Part shown: positions 31,401 through 44,824 of the stretch, one piece after another
Position numbering within the stretch: the first letter of the stretch is position 1
How the letters are laid out: every line of letters begins with the position of its first letter
Assembly: GCA_033064195.1 (NCBI GenBank)
Contig: JARBJD010000031.1
Span: 62,001 to 126,000, forward strand
DNA from: Blattamonas nauphoetae
Lineage: Eukaryota > Preaxostyla > Oxymonadida
DNA length: 64,000 nucleotides
Direction of reading: 5' to 3'
The notes under the pieces: generated by a model
Told to the model about the DNA's origin: nothing
The model's input: the letters and a program-made list of their open reading frames with translations, nothing else
Database searches by the model: none
Made by a program: the position numbers and the translations under genes

Positions 31401-34400
31401 GCCGCGGGGGTGCATCACAATGCGCTTCAAAGACCTGCTGGATGGGGCAGAAACGACCATCGATTTTGATTTTATGGATTCTTACTCTGGTTACACCACC
31501 ATCAAACTGTCAGATTACAGCAACGTGCGATTGAGTGCAGAGTGTGAGGTCCTGACGGTGATGTTTGGAAGCTTCTGCATCCCATTGAAGAAGCAGGTAC
31601 TCTTCACTCTCCCTAATCTCCTCATCCGCGTGGTTCAGGCAGATGTCATACTGAACAAAGAGGGAAACATTGCCCAAGTCACTCTCCTCGGGTCTCATCT
31701 GCCAGACGGAGAGTACAAAGTCTTCCTCTCACTCAACCCCACACCGTTCTCAGCTGTGTGTGTCGCCTCATCGTCCACAATTGTCTTCTCTGTCTCCACA
31801 CTGCCTTCCGACTCCATTCATCTCATCTTCGGTGCGTTGTACACCGTCATTCGAGTCACTTTCAACGACGAAGATGTTGACGTTGTGGAAGACGTCTCGT
31901 TCAGAGTCCCGATCGTTCCCGTTCTGAAAAGATCGAGCCCTCTCTTTCCTCCAACTTCACTCACATCCAGTTGCTCTTCCTCGGAGTGAACCTTCCGTCG
32001 TACGGCAATGCAGTGGCGGTGTTGGACGGAATGGTCTCTTTCAATATCAATTTCGAATTCGGAGTCGGACGTTCGGAGTGGATTGCTGGAGGTGTCTCTG
32101 ATCAGCTGATGTTCAGCCACAATTACTCTCTCACAGAAATCAGCAATGCAGAAGGACTCTTCTTATTGGAGACGGCATCGTTTGAGACTCCTGCAGGCCC
32201 CACTATCACCTCTATCTCCTCTGAACAGTCAGAGAGGGATCCAACTCTCGTGAAAGTCACCCTGACGGGAGAGAGACTGCCTGTCGGTCAATTGACACTT
32301 GTCATCGTCTCCGTCTCCACCTCCCTGGAAACAACTCTCGAGATTCCCGTCGTCTCCTCGACCCTCGCGGAATGTTGGGTGGATGTGACTCTCCCGACTG
32401 CACCTGTCAAACACGGAGAAGAGTATCGAGTGATCAGCATCTCGCAAGACAGAATGCAAGTCGCGATGGACGATGCGCTTCGGTTCACGCTGAATGATGT
32501 GCCGTTGTCGGTCACAGGAATGTCATGCGAGCTGAAGGCAGGAGAGAAGAAGGATGTTGTGTTGGTTTTGAAGGGAAGCGGGCTTCCGGTTGGAAAGGGA
32601 GTGGATGTGAGAGTGAAGAAGATTGATGGGCCTGGAAACCCAGTGGGAGCTGAGATAGTCCTTCCACCGACGACGATCAAGACATCAGAAGAGTCAAATG
32701 AGATGACAGTTCGCGTTTATGGAGCGTCGTCAAATGAACTCGAATATGGCACGAGCTATCGACTAACATCTGTTGTGATTGAAGACAGCGGACCTGTTGT
32801 GTTGTCAAGCATCGACTTCTGGATCCCAGCTGCACCGAAACGAATTCTGACTACGACGTTCATATCGAACCCAGACCCGAACGAAGCGATAGTGGACATT
32901 CAATCGAACATTGAGTCGTCATCTGAAGAGGTCATTTTTGTGTTTGAAGGATATGAAACGGGTCTTGGTCCGACATCAAAGAAGGAGCTTGTGATGTGGA
33001 GACACACGCTTGGGCCGTCGTTGCACATGAATGTTGTTTTCTATCCGTTGTCGAGAAGCAACATGGAATATGGTCAAACATACAGATTGCGATGGGTGTT
33101 GAGTGGAGAAGGAGGAAGTGAAGAAGAGATTTTGATTGATTCATCAGAATGCACATTCACGACGCCATCGGAACCAGCTCGCGTTGAAAGTGTTTTGATC
33201 TCGTCAGGATCGGAGACGTGGAAAGTGGTTGTTTTGGTTTCGGGTCGATTGCTGTCATCGGGATCGTATTTGATGGAACTGTCAGAAAGGGAAGGGGAAT
33301 GGTATGCGGGTGAGTTGAATTCGGATGGAGAAGTTTCGTTTGAGATCTCGACGAAGACGACCGACACGCGATTTGTTGAAGAAGGGCAGACATACACGAT
33401 CTCGAAGATGAAGAAAGATGGGGAGCTGATCATGGTGAATTCTGGATTGAGTTTCCGAGTTCCTGTGAGTTCATCATCGTCGACGACGACGATCAGCACA
33501 GTTCTGTCACCGGGACGGACGCACATTCGAATTGAGATGACAGGATCTGGTCTACCAACGTCAGAAGAATACGTGATGTTGATTTCGGGGATTTCTCAAA
33601 GCTTTGTGATGACATTCACGTCGTCAGGAGGAAAGTCGGAATGGATTGAGGGAGGGGTGTCAGGATCGCTGGGATTCAACCGGTCGTACACGATCAGCGA
33701 ATTGAGTCGTGATGGATCGGAAGTGCTTCTTTCTCAGCCGACGTTCAAAACGCCCGAAGGCCCGACGCTTCAGTCAGTGGGAGCTTTTATGGATGAGTCG
33801 GATGCTCGTCGCCTGTCGTTGAATCTAACCGGAGTCCGAATGATTGTTGGGGAGCACACGCTTGCAGTTGTTTCTCGAGAGACTGGAAAGGAGATTTGTA
33901 TTTCTGTTGTGTTCTCGTCGGAAACGTCAGGATCGGGATCGATTGGGATGGCCGATTCTGGACTTGAATATTCGTCGACATATTCTGTGATCTCGCTCCG
34001 TCGTGGCTCAGCGACATTCGCTCTCGACGCCGTGCCAGATTTCCCGACACCGGATCCCCCTGCTCGAATTGTTGGAGTTTCATGTGAGATTTCTCGGATG
34101 GATGGGGACAGTGTGTTGGTGGAATTGACAGGCCATTCTCTTCCTGTTGGGTCGTCACTGGTTGTGACAGTTCAGAAAGTGAGGAACGCGACAGATCACA
34201 CGCCGATTGGATCGGAAATTGCGCTCCCAGCCGTTGTTGTTGATTCTTCACTGGCCTCGATCTCGATGGAGGTGTATGAAGCATCTCCTGCCTACATTCA
34301 ATATTGGTGTTCGTACAAGCTCGTCTCCGTGTCGTTGTCTGCGTCTAAATGCATTGTCGACGCGAATCTTGTGTTCACTGTGCCGGATGAACCAGCGCGC

Positions 34401-37400
34401 ATCACAGGGCTCTCAAGCGATCTGTCTTCGGATGGCATGAGCGTGTTGATCACAGTGTCGGGTCGTCAAATTGTGAGAGGACTGTACACAGTATCACTGA
34501 AGACAGGGGAACAGTTCGAAGTTGAATTCGAAGATGAGAAAGCGGACATCTGCAGATCAAAAGAGTGTGCAGTGTCAGTGTTCGGAGAGGCGGCAGTGCT
34601 GGAATTTGGAAGAACATACGAAATTGGATCGGTGTTTGTTTCTGGGAACCCACTCTCACAGGTCTTCCTGGCCAGTTCTCTTGCTCCGCTGACGATCGGC
34701 GACGATAGATTCGGGCGTATTTTGAGCATCAAGAGTGTGGAATTCATTGATTCGACGAAAAGAGCAGTGAGGATCAGTGTGAATGGTCGTGGAATTGCAG
34801 GAGGAACGATCACACTGACACTTCTTGAAAGATCGAGCTCAACGGCATGTGATTTTGTGTTGTCGGTGATGAACGACACACTGGGAACGATGGAAGCGGG
34901 AGTGTATCCTCCTTCGGGTGCCGAGCTGCAGTTTGGGAACGAATATGAAATCATCGACGCAACCGGCTCGATTCCTGGATCGACTGGACTTTCGTTCACC
35001 CCTAATCTTGTTTTCTGTGTGCCTCCTGCCCCGAAACGAATTGTGGGTATTACGTTGATGATGACGCCAGACCCGAGAGAAGGGACGTTGCTGATTGAAT
35101 CGAACGTTGAGTCGTCATCTGAAGAATTCATTTTTATGTTTGAAGAATATGGAAATGGTGGTGGTCCGACATCGAAGGAGGAGCTTGTGATGTGGAGGCA
35201 CACGCTTGGACCGTCGTTGCACATGAATGTTGTTTTCTATCCGTTGTCGAGAAGCAACATGGAATATGGTCAAACATACAGATTGCGATGGGTGTTGAGT
35301 GGAGAAGGAGGAAGTGAAGAAGAGATTTTGATTGATTCACCAGAATGCACATTCACGACGCCGTCGGAACCAGCTCGCGTTGAAAGTGTTTTGATCTCGT
35401 CAGGATCGGAGACGTGGAAAGTGGTTGTTTTGGTTTCGGGTCGATTGCTGTCATCGGGATCGTATTTGATGGAACTGTCAGAAAGGGAAGGGGAATGGTA
35501 TGCGGGTGAGTTGAATTCGGATGGAGAAGTTTCGTTTGAGATCTCGACGAAGACGACCGACATGCAATTTGTTGAAGAAGGGCAGACATACACGATCTCG
35601 AAGATGAAGAAAGATGGGAAGCTGATCATGGTGAATTCTGGATTGAGTTTCCGAGTTCCTGTGAGTTCATCATCGTCGACGACGACGATCAGCACAGTTC
35701 TGTCATCAGGACGGACGCACATTCGAATTGAGATGACAGGATCTGGTCTACCAACGTCAGAAGAATACGTGATGTTGATTTCGGGGATTTCTCAAAGCTT
35801 TGTGATGACATTCACGTCGTCAGGAGGAAAGTCGGAATGGATTGAGGGAGGGGTGTCAGGATCGCTGGGATTCAACCGGTCGTACACGATCAGCGAATTG
35901 AGTCGTGATGGATCGGAAGTGCTTCTTTCTCAGCCGACGTTCAAAACGCCCGAAGGCCCGACGCTTCAGTCAGTGGGAGCTTTTATGGATGAGTCGGATG
36001 CTCGTCGCCTGTCGTTGAATCTAACCGGAGTCCGAATGATTGTTGGGGAGCACACGCTTGCAGTTGTTTCTCGAGAGACTGGAAAGGAGATTTGTATTTC
36101 TGTTGTGTTCTCGTCGGAAACGTCAGGATCGGGATCGATTGGGATGGCCGATTCTGGACTTGAATATTCGTCGACATATTCTGTGATCTCGCTCCGTCGT
36201 GGCTCAGCGACATTCGCTCTCGACGCCGTGCCAGATTTCCCGACACCGGATCCCCCTGCTCGAATTGTTGGAGTTTCATGTGAGATTTCTCGGATGGATG
36301 GGGACAGTGTGTTGGTGGAATTGACAGGCCATTCTCTTCCTGTTGGGTCGTCACTGGTTGTGACAGTTCAGAAAGTGAGGAACGCGACAGATCACACGCC
36401 GATTGGATCGGAAATTGCGCTCCCAGCCGTTGTTGTTGATTCTTCACTGGCCTCGATCTCGATGGAGGTGTATGAAGCATCTCCTGCCTACATTCAATAT
36501 TGGTGTTCGTACAAGCTCGTCTCCGTGTCGTTGTCTGCGTCTAAATGCATTGTCGACGCGAATCTTGTGTTCACTGTGCCGGATGAACCAGCGCGCATCA
36601 CAGGGCTCTCAAGCGATCTGTCTTCGGATGGCATGAGCGTGTTGATCACAGTGTCGGGTCGTCAAATTGTGAGAGGACTGTACACAGTATCACTGAAGAC
36701 AGGGGAACAGTTCGAAGTTGAATTCGAAGATGAGAAAGCGGACATCTGCAGATCAAAAGAGTGTGCAGTGTCAGTGTTCGGAGAGGCGGCAGTGCTGGAA
36801 TTTGGAAGAACATACGAAATTGGATCGGTGTTTGTTTCTGGGAACCCACTCTCACAGGTCTTCCTGGCCAGTTCTCTTGCTCCGCTGACGATCGGCGACG
36901 ATAGATTCGGGCGTATTTTGAGCATCAAGAGTGTGGAATTCATTGATTCGACGAAAAGAGCAGTGAGGATCAGTGTGAATGGTCGTGGAATTGCAGGAGG
37001 AACGATCACACTGACACTTCTTGAAAGATCGAGCTCAACGGCATGTGATTTTGTGTTGTCGGTGATGAACGACACACTGGGAACGATGGAAGCGGGAGTG
37101 TATCCTCCTTCGGGTGCCGAGCTGCAGTTTGGGAACGAATATGAAATCATCGACGCAACCGGCTCGATTCCTGGATCGACTGGACTTTCGTTCACCCCTA
37201 ATCTTGTTTTCTGTGTGCCTCCTGCCCCGAAACGAATTGTGGGTATTACGTTGATGATGACGCCAGACCCGAGAGAAGGGACGTTGCTGATTGAATCGAA
37301 CGTTGAGTCGTCATCTGAAGAATTCATTTTTATGTTTGAAGAATATGGAAATGGTGGTGGTCCGACATCGAAGGAGGAGCTTGTGATGTGGAGGCACACG

Positions 37401-40400
37401 CTTGGACCGTCGTTGCACATGAATGTTGTTTTCTATCCGTTGTCGAGAAGCAACATGGAATATGGTCAAACATACAGATTGCGATGGGTGTTGAGTGGAG
37501 AAGGAGGAAGTGAAGAAGAGATTTTGATTGATTCACCAGAATGCACATTCACGACGCCGTCGGAACCAGCTCGCGTTGAAAGTGTTTTGATCTCGTCAGG
37601 ATCGGAGACGTGGAAAGTGGTTGTTTTGGTTTCGGGTCGATTGCTGTCATCGGGATCGTATTTGATGGAACTGTCAGAAAGGGAAGGGGAATGGTATGCG
37701 GGTGAGTTGAATTCGGATGGAGAAGTTTCGTTTGAGATCTCGACGAAGACGACCGACATGCAATTTGTTGAAGAAGGGCAGACATACACGATCTCGAAGA
37801 TGAAGAAAGATGGGAAGCTGATCATGGTGAATTCTGGATTGAGTTTCCGAGTTCCTGTGAGTTCATCATCGTCGACGACGACGATCAGCACAGTTCTGTC
37901 ATCAGGACGGACGCACATTCGAATTGAGATGACAGGATCTGGTCTACCAACGTCAGAAGAATACGTGATGTTGATTTCGGGGATTTCTCAAAGCTTTGTG
38001 ATGACATTCACGTCGTCAGGAGGAAAGTCGGAATGGATTGAGGGAGGGGTGTCAGGATCGCTGGGATTCAACCGGTCGTACACGATCAGCGAATTGAGTC
38101 GTGATGGATCGGAAGTGCTTCTTTCTCAGCCGACGTTCAAAACGCCCGAAGGCCCGACGCTTCAGTCAGTGGGAGCTTTTATGGATGAGTCGGATGCTCG
38201 TCGCCTGTCGTTGAATCTAACCGGAGTCCGAATGATTGTTGGGGAGCACACGCTTGCAGTTGTTTCTCGAGAGACTGGAAAGGAGATTTGTATTTCTGTT
38301 GTGTTCTCGTCGGAAACGTCAGGATCGGGATCGATTGGGATGGCCGATTCTGGACTTGAATATTCGTCGACATATTCTGTGATCTCGCTCCGTCGTGGCT
38401 CAGCGACATTCGCTCTCGACGCCGTGCCAGATTTCCCGACACCGGATCCCCCTGCTCGAATTGTTGGAGTTTCATGTGAGATTTCTCGGATGGATGGGGA
38501 CAGTGTGTTGGTGGAATTGACAGGCCATTCTCTTCCTGTTGGGTCGTCACTGGTTGTGACAGTTCAGAAAGTGAGGAACGCGACAGATCACACGCCGATT
38601 GGATCGGAAATTGCGCTCCCAGCCGTTGTTGTTGATTCTTCACTGGCCTCGATCTCGATGGAGGTGTATGAAGCATCTCCTGCCTACATTCAATATTGGT
38701 GTTCGTACAAGCTCGTCTCCGTGTCGTTGTCTGCGTCTAAATGCATTGTCGACGCGAATCTTGTGTTCACTGTGCCGGATGAACCAGCGCGCATCACAGG
38801 GCTCTCAAGCGATCTGTCTTCGGATGGCATGAGCGTGTTGATCACAGTGTCGGGTCGTCAAATTGTGAGAGGACTGTACACAGTATCACTGAAGACAGGG
38901 GAACAGTTCGAAGTTGAATTCGAAGATGAGAAAGCGGACATCTGCAGATCAAAAGAGTGTGCAGTGTCAGTGTTCGGAGAGGCGGCAGTGCTGGAATTTG
39001 GAAGAACATACGAAATTGGATCGGTGTTTGTTTCTGGGAACCCACTCTCACAGGTCTTCCTGGCCAGTTCTCTTGCTCCGCTGACGATCGGCGACGATAG
39101 ATTCGGGCGTATTTTGAGCATCAAGAGTGTGGAATTCATTGATTCGACGAAAAGAGCAGTGAGGATCAGTGTGAATGGTCGTGGAATTGCAGGAGGAACG
39201 ATCACACTGACACTTCTTGAAAGATCGAGCTCAGCGGCATGTGATTTTGTGTTGTCGGTGATGAACGACACACTGGGAACGATGGAAGCGGGAGTGTATC
39301 CTCCTTCGGGTGCCGAGCTGCAGTTTGGGAACGAATATGAAATCATCGACGCAACAGGCACGATTCCAGGATCCTCAGGACTTTCGTTCACGAAACATCT
39401 TATGTTCACTGTACCTGCTGAACCTGCTCGAGTTATCCATGCTGATTGCTCCAAAGATGCTGAAAGCACAACGGTTGTCTCAATATCTGGATGTGGATTT
39501 ATTCCCGGCGAAACGTACACTGTCTCTCTCGTTGGACAGTCGACTGATCTCACAGGTGTCATCCTCCCCCACTCAACACAGGTGTTTGTCCATGCCTCGT
39601 CCAACACTCTCGCGACATCCTCTCCTCTCCAGCTCTCCCCTCTCGAAGGAGCACACCTCCACTTCGGCTATCAATACGTCATCACAGCGATGTCCAACGG
39701 AACGCTAGAAGCGGTCATCGAAGAAGCATCGTTTGTGACACAACCTGCGATCGATCAGGATTCGTGGCTGATCCGGTCGATTTCATCACAATTCTCCACT
39801 CAACTTCAGACAGCCATCATCCTCGTCGTCGAGGGAGAGAACTTCCAGGCACCATCCGAGGGAACATTGATCGTCAACGAAGACATCGCGCTCACTGTCA
39901 CCTTCGTGAACTCCACGTTAGGATTCACTGATCCCACTCCACTCTCTCGACTCGGCACTCTTCAGTACTCCACCACGTACACTGTCACTCAGGCAAGAAA
40001 CTCCAACAGCGCCGACATTCCCATCATCAACAGACAGTTCTCCACACCACCCAGGCCCAACCAACTTGTCATGGCGATCAGCACAGTCGATGGAGTTGAC
40101 AGTCCAATGTGTGGGGACCTCACTCTTCCGTGCCGTTCTGTCAACACAGCGTGGACCATCGTCAATGACTTGCAGATCAAGAAGTCTGTTCTCCAAATCC
40201 AAGCTGATGGGCAAATCACCGACCAGCTAAGAGTCACCCCATCCATCACACTCGATCTCATGTCGAATGCGTCAAACCAGGCTATCGTCACGCATTCTCC
40301 TCATTTGGAGCAGACGGGGGAGGATGGAGTGCTTGTCGTATCGGCTGGTGGCACTTGCAAGCTCACAAGACTGACCATCCAACTGACATCGCCATCTCTT

Positions 40401-42002
40401 TCTTTTGTATTCATTAGCGCGAAGGCTGGAGTTGTCGACATCAACACTTGTCTCTTCTCTGGCCAACAGTCGCCAGCTTCGGACCCAGACGTCGATCTCT
40501 GTGCATGGTCCACTGGCGTTCTTCATTTCGAGAATTCAACCACAACACTCTCTGGCGTATCTGTCTCCCACTTCCCGCAGGGTGCGATCTGGATGACGGG
40601 AGGGACTCTCACCGTCTCCAAAAGCTCATTCTCCAACAACGGCGTGCAGACAGCAAACTTCCCGTCAGTTCGCAGGAACATCCACTGCGAGGGTGAGGGA
40701 AGGCTGCAGGTCAACGCGGGAACAGCAGACGAGACTGACTCGCTCTGGATCGATGCTCCGAAATGCACACTCATCGCCAAAGCGGCCATCACCAAATCGC
40801 CTCTTTTTATTTCAACACTCAACGTCTCCCAATGCAGCACGGAATACAACAAGAAAACCAAAACAATTGAAGTGGAGCTCGAAGGAACAATGTTTATTCC
40901 TTGTGAAATGCATCTTGAAGTCACAGAGACGACCAAAAACAGCAAAAAAGACCCAATCCTCGTCGCGCTCTCTCCAGAAGCGACAAAGCTCTTAAACGAA
41001 ACAACCCTCCACTTCACTTTTAACCTCTCAACCATCCCTCACTTCGCAGAAACCCTCTCTTTCCAAGCCTGTCTCGTGTGGACACAGCAACCTCACCGAA
41101 CGGAATCATTCGTCCTTTTCGCTTCGCCTTCAGATTCAAAGAAATCACAGCTCACTGCAGCCTCTATTTCCTGGCTGGTCCCCGTGACAGTCGTCGCTGT
41201 GTGTCTCGCAGTGGCCGTTCTGATCCTGGTCATCATTCTCATCAGAAAGAGCAAACAAGGAAAAACAACCAGTCCGTCACAACTCCCGCTTGTGTCTCAA
41301 CAGGAGAACGTGCTGCAGGAAGAGAAAGTGGAGACGGACGAATCAGAAGCGAAGCAGTTCCTCATTACATCGCAAGAACAAGCAGCCATCACCAAAGAGC
41401 CGTCGACTCTTGTTCAATCAACAGACTTGGTCCAGCAACCGCCGATCCGACGCAAAGCTTCGGCAGCCAACCCGTCGAACACGATGAGGCAGACACAAAG
41501 CCCTCTCCGCACTCGAACAAGAGCACCACAGAACACACAACCCACTCAGCAACCCCCACCCTCCAATCCTCCTCCACCAGACCAGCCAAGCCTTCCTCAG
41601 CCCGAGGAAGCAGAGCCTCCCGTCACTTCACAACCGCCAGTCGAGCAAGCTCCTGCCACCCGCACGCGAACAGCTGCTCAGCCTCCGAACAGGCAACCTC
41701 AAGCGGGCCAACGGCAGACTGGACGAACCAGACTTGCCCGACAAGAAGCTGAGACAGAAGCATCGACGCCTGCACCGCCGCTCACTCAACAGCCAGCCCA
41801 AATGCGCACGAGGACTCGAGTAGCACCGCCAGCACAAACAGTCACATCCCAACCAGAAGAATCCCACCATCACAACCAAACACAACTCACACAAACCGCG
41901 AGAACACGAGCTGGACCACTCAATCCAAATAGTGCTACAAAAACCAATCCTCGAACGGTGCAAGGCCGAACAAGACTTAGACCTCCCCCCGACAACTCTT
42001 AA
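28468..42002 (+). CDS. Giant beta-helix / beta-sandwich-repeat transmembrane protein
   Basis: About 4,511 residues, read as one gene although the frame changes once near 31,925-31,935 (a GAAAAGATC context): the first frame runs 28468-31989 and the second from about 31,930 to 42002. Order: signal peptide (MLCTLFLIISPLSYCV); beta-helix region with GGA[IV] motifs (to about residue 540); a long array of about 105-residue domains, each opened by a F-x-VP-x-x-P-x-R[IV]-like linker and containing an LPxG-like turn and a late Y-x-I strand, probably Ig/IPT-like sandwiches; one CG-x5-PC beta-helix module (MCGDLTLPC, about residue 3880); a membrane span at about 4234-4258 (WLVPVTVVAVCLAVAVLILV); and a Pro/Gln/Arg/Thr-rich tail with repeated RTRTR. 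No kinase part is seen. The sequence change could be an assembly error, a genuine frameshift or programmed shifting. It is probably a cell-surface adhesin-like protein. Confidence 0.8.
32832..39419 (+). repeat. Three tandem 2,196-bp units (732 residues each)
   Basis: Units at about 32832-35027, 35028-37223 and 37224-39419. By eye, units 2 and 3 are nearly indistinguishable. Unit 1 differs in its first 150 bp or so and at scattered sites (for example TDTRF versus TDMQF). The last 60 bp or so of unit 3 diverge. Each unit encodes seven roughly 105-residue sandwich-like domains. The period is an exact multiple of three, so the frame is kept. This implies recent unequal crossing-over or conversion, and copy number may vary between alleles or be mis-assembled. 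Confidence 0.95.
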
Positions 42003-42167
42003 ACCCCCTCCATGCCATTTTATCACTCTTTTGTTACAAACTCATCTTTTTCTGTATGAAGTCACTTCCATGGAATTGTTTACATTCTTTTACGTTTCTA
42101 CAAGCAGAACACTTCGCTGATGAGGTGATCCGTGAATAACAAAAGTTTTTTTGGTTCAAGTGTTAGA

Positions 42168-44561
42168 ATGACAAATATTGAACACATTCCTCCAAAGTAT
42201 GACTCTTGGGGGTATCGAACGAAAGAAACACCAAACACACTGTTTCGAGCTCGTTTGAACGTGTCTGAATCTGGTTTCTTCTTTTCTTCATTCAACATTC
42301 CCAAGAACGTGCGCCTATCCCCGATGATTGGAAGAAAAGCAGTCACCTTGGTAATAAACCACCATATATCGAGCTTATGGCTCCAAAATCACGGAAGGAG
42401 ATCCGTGAATTCACATATCCTCATTTCGGAACGGTTCCTCCTTTCTTACGATAAAATATTCCTTACCAATCGCTTTTTTCGTAGATAGAGTACACTAAAG
42501 CTGCTCAGCCCTTCGATCATATCGTGAATCCCTCACTTCGACAACAATGTGTGTTCGTCATTCAATAATCATGAACTTCATTATTTTTCAATCTTATTCT
42601 CAGCCCCTGTGATTGTACAGTCTCCTTCTGTTGCTCATACTTACCGTGCACTGTCTCTCGACCCAATTCAACCTCGTCCTCTTACGGATGAAATCAGTCA
42701 ACAATCGACTTCAGACTGGCCATTTATCAGAAAAGATATCGAACAAAACTCCAAAAATCCCGCCCATGATCGGATTTCCACTCGAAGAGAACTGCTATTA
42801 CACCGAAAGAACATCCAAACAGAAAACTTGGCAAAAGGCTATGAAATTGGGATTGCCTCGAAGGAAAAAGAGAAACAATCTCAAGAAGACCCAATCAGAA
42901 ACACGAGCAGCGACTCTCGACTCTCAATGATTGCTCGTAGACAGCACGACAAGCTCCAAGCCCTCGAGAACTGGCGCCAGAAGCATCTCGCCTGGACAGA
43001 AACTCAACAAAGCAAAGAACAGACAGAACGGGACGAATATGAACAGAGGATGGCTGCAGAGGCAGCAGATTCACTCAAAACAGTCCAGAACACGACATCT
43101 CCTCAGCTTGATCGATCCACAAAGCGTAAGAACACAATCACCCCCAAAATCGGAGAGGCCACATCACACACTTCTCCCAACACACGCAGCCCGCCCAGCT
43201 CCTCCCCTCAGCACGACGACCCGACCTTCCTTTCTGTGAAGCAGCGAGATTTTTCCTCGCCACAGTCCAAATCGCCCAACACATTCCCGTCGGAGCAGAT
43301 GTACATCACAACTGGCGGGGGACGGAAGAATTTGGGGATGATCTCCGCAGGCGCACTCGAACACTCAGTCCGTCCTGTCTCAGCAATGGTCCGAACACAG
43401 ACGCAGCAAGAACAAGCCACGAGCTCCTTGCCGCAGGTGTCGCATCCTCCCTCCGCCTCCTCGTCTCACCAGCGTCCTGCCTCTGCCACACCTGCGCCGA
43501 CATTCACCGCGATGCGCTGGACAACAGACCGCATTGTGTACAACCCGCCCGAGCGAGTGATGGACAAGATCTGGAACGAGGCCCTCCGCCAGCCGTTCTA
43601 CCCCGACGCCGAGGACCCGCCCTATTTCTCGTCGTTCGCGCTGGACAAGGTCTTCCACGAGGATCGGAAGGTGGAGAAGATGATGAAGAGGAAGGAGCGG
43701 CAGGCGGAGAAGGAGAAGAAGGAGAGGGCCGAGCTAAGGAAGCAGGCCAAGCAGCGTCGGATTGAGGACGACAACCGCCGCACATCTGTCCCTCTCGACG
43801 CCCTCCATATCTCTCCCGTGACCACTCCACGCGGAGCAGTGGATGGACTCTCGCATCGCTCCCAACTCACGTCTCGTCCGCTCAGCCACCGCTCTGTGCG
43901 TGTTGGCTACCAACTCATCACACCCCGCCCCGACCTGGCCAGACCAGAATCGGTCCAAAGCAACCATTCCATCGAAATGCCAGACCCGAACGGAGTGGTG
44001 CTCGAACCGCAGCGAGTGAAGATCAGACGAGACGTGCGGCAACAAACACGCAACCACGCGATTCCCTCGTTCACCCCGTCTTATCAAACAACCCCCCGTG
44101 CTCGCCCGTCAAGCGGGCAGAAGCTGCGGATCGACCGAAATTCGGGCTCAGCGATGTCGCAGACGCGATCCGACGAAATCCAAAAGCGACGAGATTCTGC
44201 ACCGGCCAACACTGACCGCTCGCTGACTGATCGCACACTCAGCCAGACAGACCAATCGCCTGAAAATCTCCCCATCTCACCCGACCAGACCCCTCTCCCG
44301 TCGAAGCGATCACACCACTCCTCGCAGCACGAAGCCCTCGACGAGGTTGTCACCGACCGCACACTGCCGCCGTCGCAGAGAGAGTCGCCCAGACAGTACG
44401 TGTCCAACATTCGCAACACTTCGCCCACGTCTGAGCGGAGTGAGGGTGCGTTTGCGTCTCCGTTTGAGAAGGGCTTCCAGTGGAGCGACACCGCACTCGC
44501 CATTCTGGAAGAGGGAAGAGCCCACTCGAACAGCACAGCTGACGAGTTTGAAGAGATTTGA
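42168..44561 (+). CDS. Unrecognised Arg/Ser-rich protein with coiled coil
   Basis: Four exons: 42168-42252, 42306-42433, 42485-42548 and 42604-44561 (GT-AG introns of 53, 51 and 55 nt). The sum is 2,235 nt, 744 residues. The start is the ATG at MTNIEHIPPKYDSWG. The exon-joined N-terminus is dense in Pro/Tyr/Lys (PPYIELMAPKSRKEI, TYPHFGTIEYTKAAQ), a style common in axonemal or cytoskeletal proteins. The middle is disordered and Ser/Pro/Gln-rich. A Lys/Glu/Arg-rich coiled coil (EDRKVEKMMKRKERQ onwards) lies roughly at residues 430-475, preceded by a Trp/Pro-rich block (RWTTDRIVYNPPERV). No named family recognised. A cytoskeletal role is a guess. Confidence 0.75.
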
Positions 44562-44824
44562 AGATGGCTCGCCATTTTATTTCTTTTTTCCATCCGAAAG
44601 CTGTCCACCATCCGACTTTCCGTAGCGAAATTAATTCATCCATTCATTTTCTTCAACCACTCCTTTTTTCGGATTATCTTTCTATGGATCATTATTTGGA
44701 TTTCTTCATTTTCCCCTTTGTTTTAAAATCATATGCAACAAAATACAACATTCCTCCATCGTGATTCATTCAGATTGAGTCTCGGGATCAAAGAAACTGG
44801 GTTCGATCTTTGCCTTACACGAAA

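Noticed and set aside
34466-39607. Repeated 249-252-codon minus-strand frames inside the triplicated region
   Set aside because: They recur only because the plus-strand units are near-identical; composition is Ser/Pro-rich antisense and there is no start context or splice support.
42549-42603. Start of the coiled-coil gene inside the frame open from 42549
   Set aside because: That stretch is better explained as a 55-nt intron (GTGTGT...TCTCAG). Upstream exons continue the protein in phase from an ATG at 42168.
42168-44561. Alternative genetic code with TAA/TAG as Gln, known in some metamonads
   Set aside because: TAA ends several long genes here and neither TAA nor TAG occurs inside the 4,570-codon frame, which uses CAA and CAG freely.
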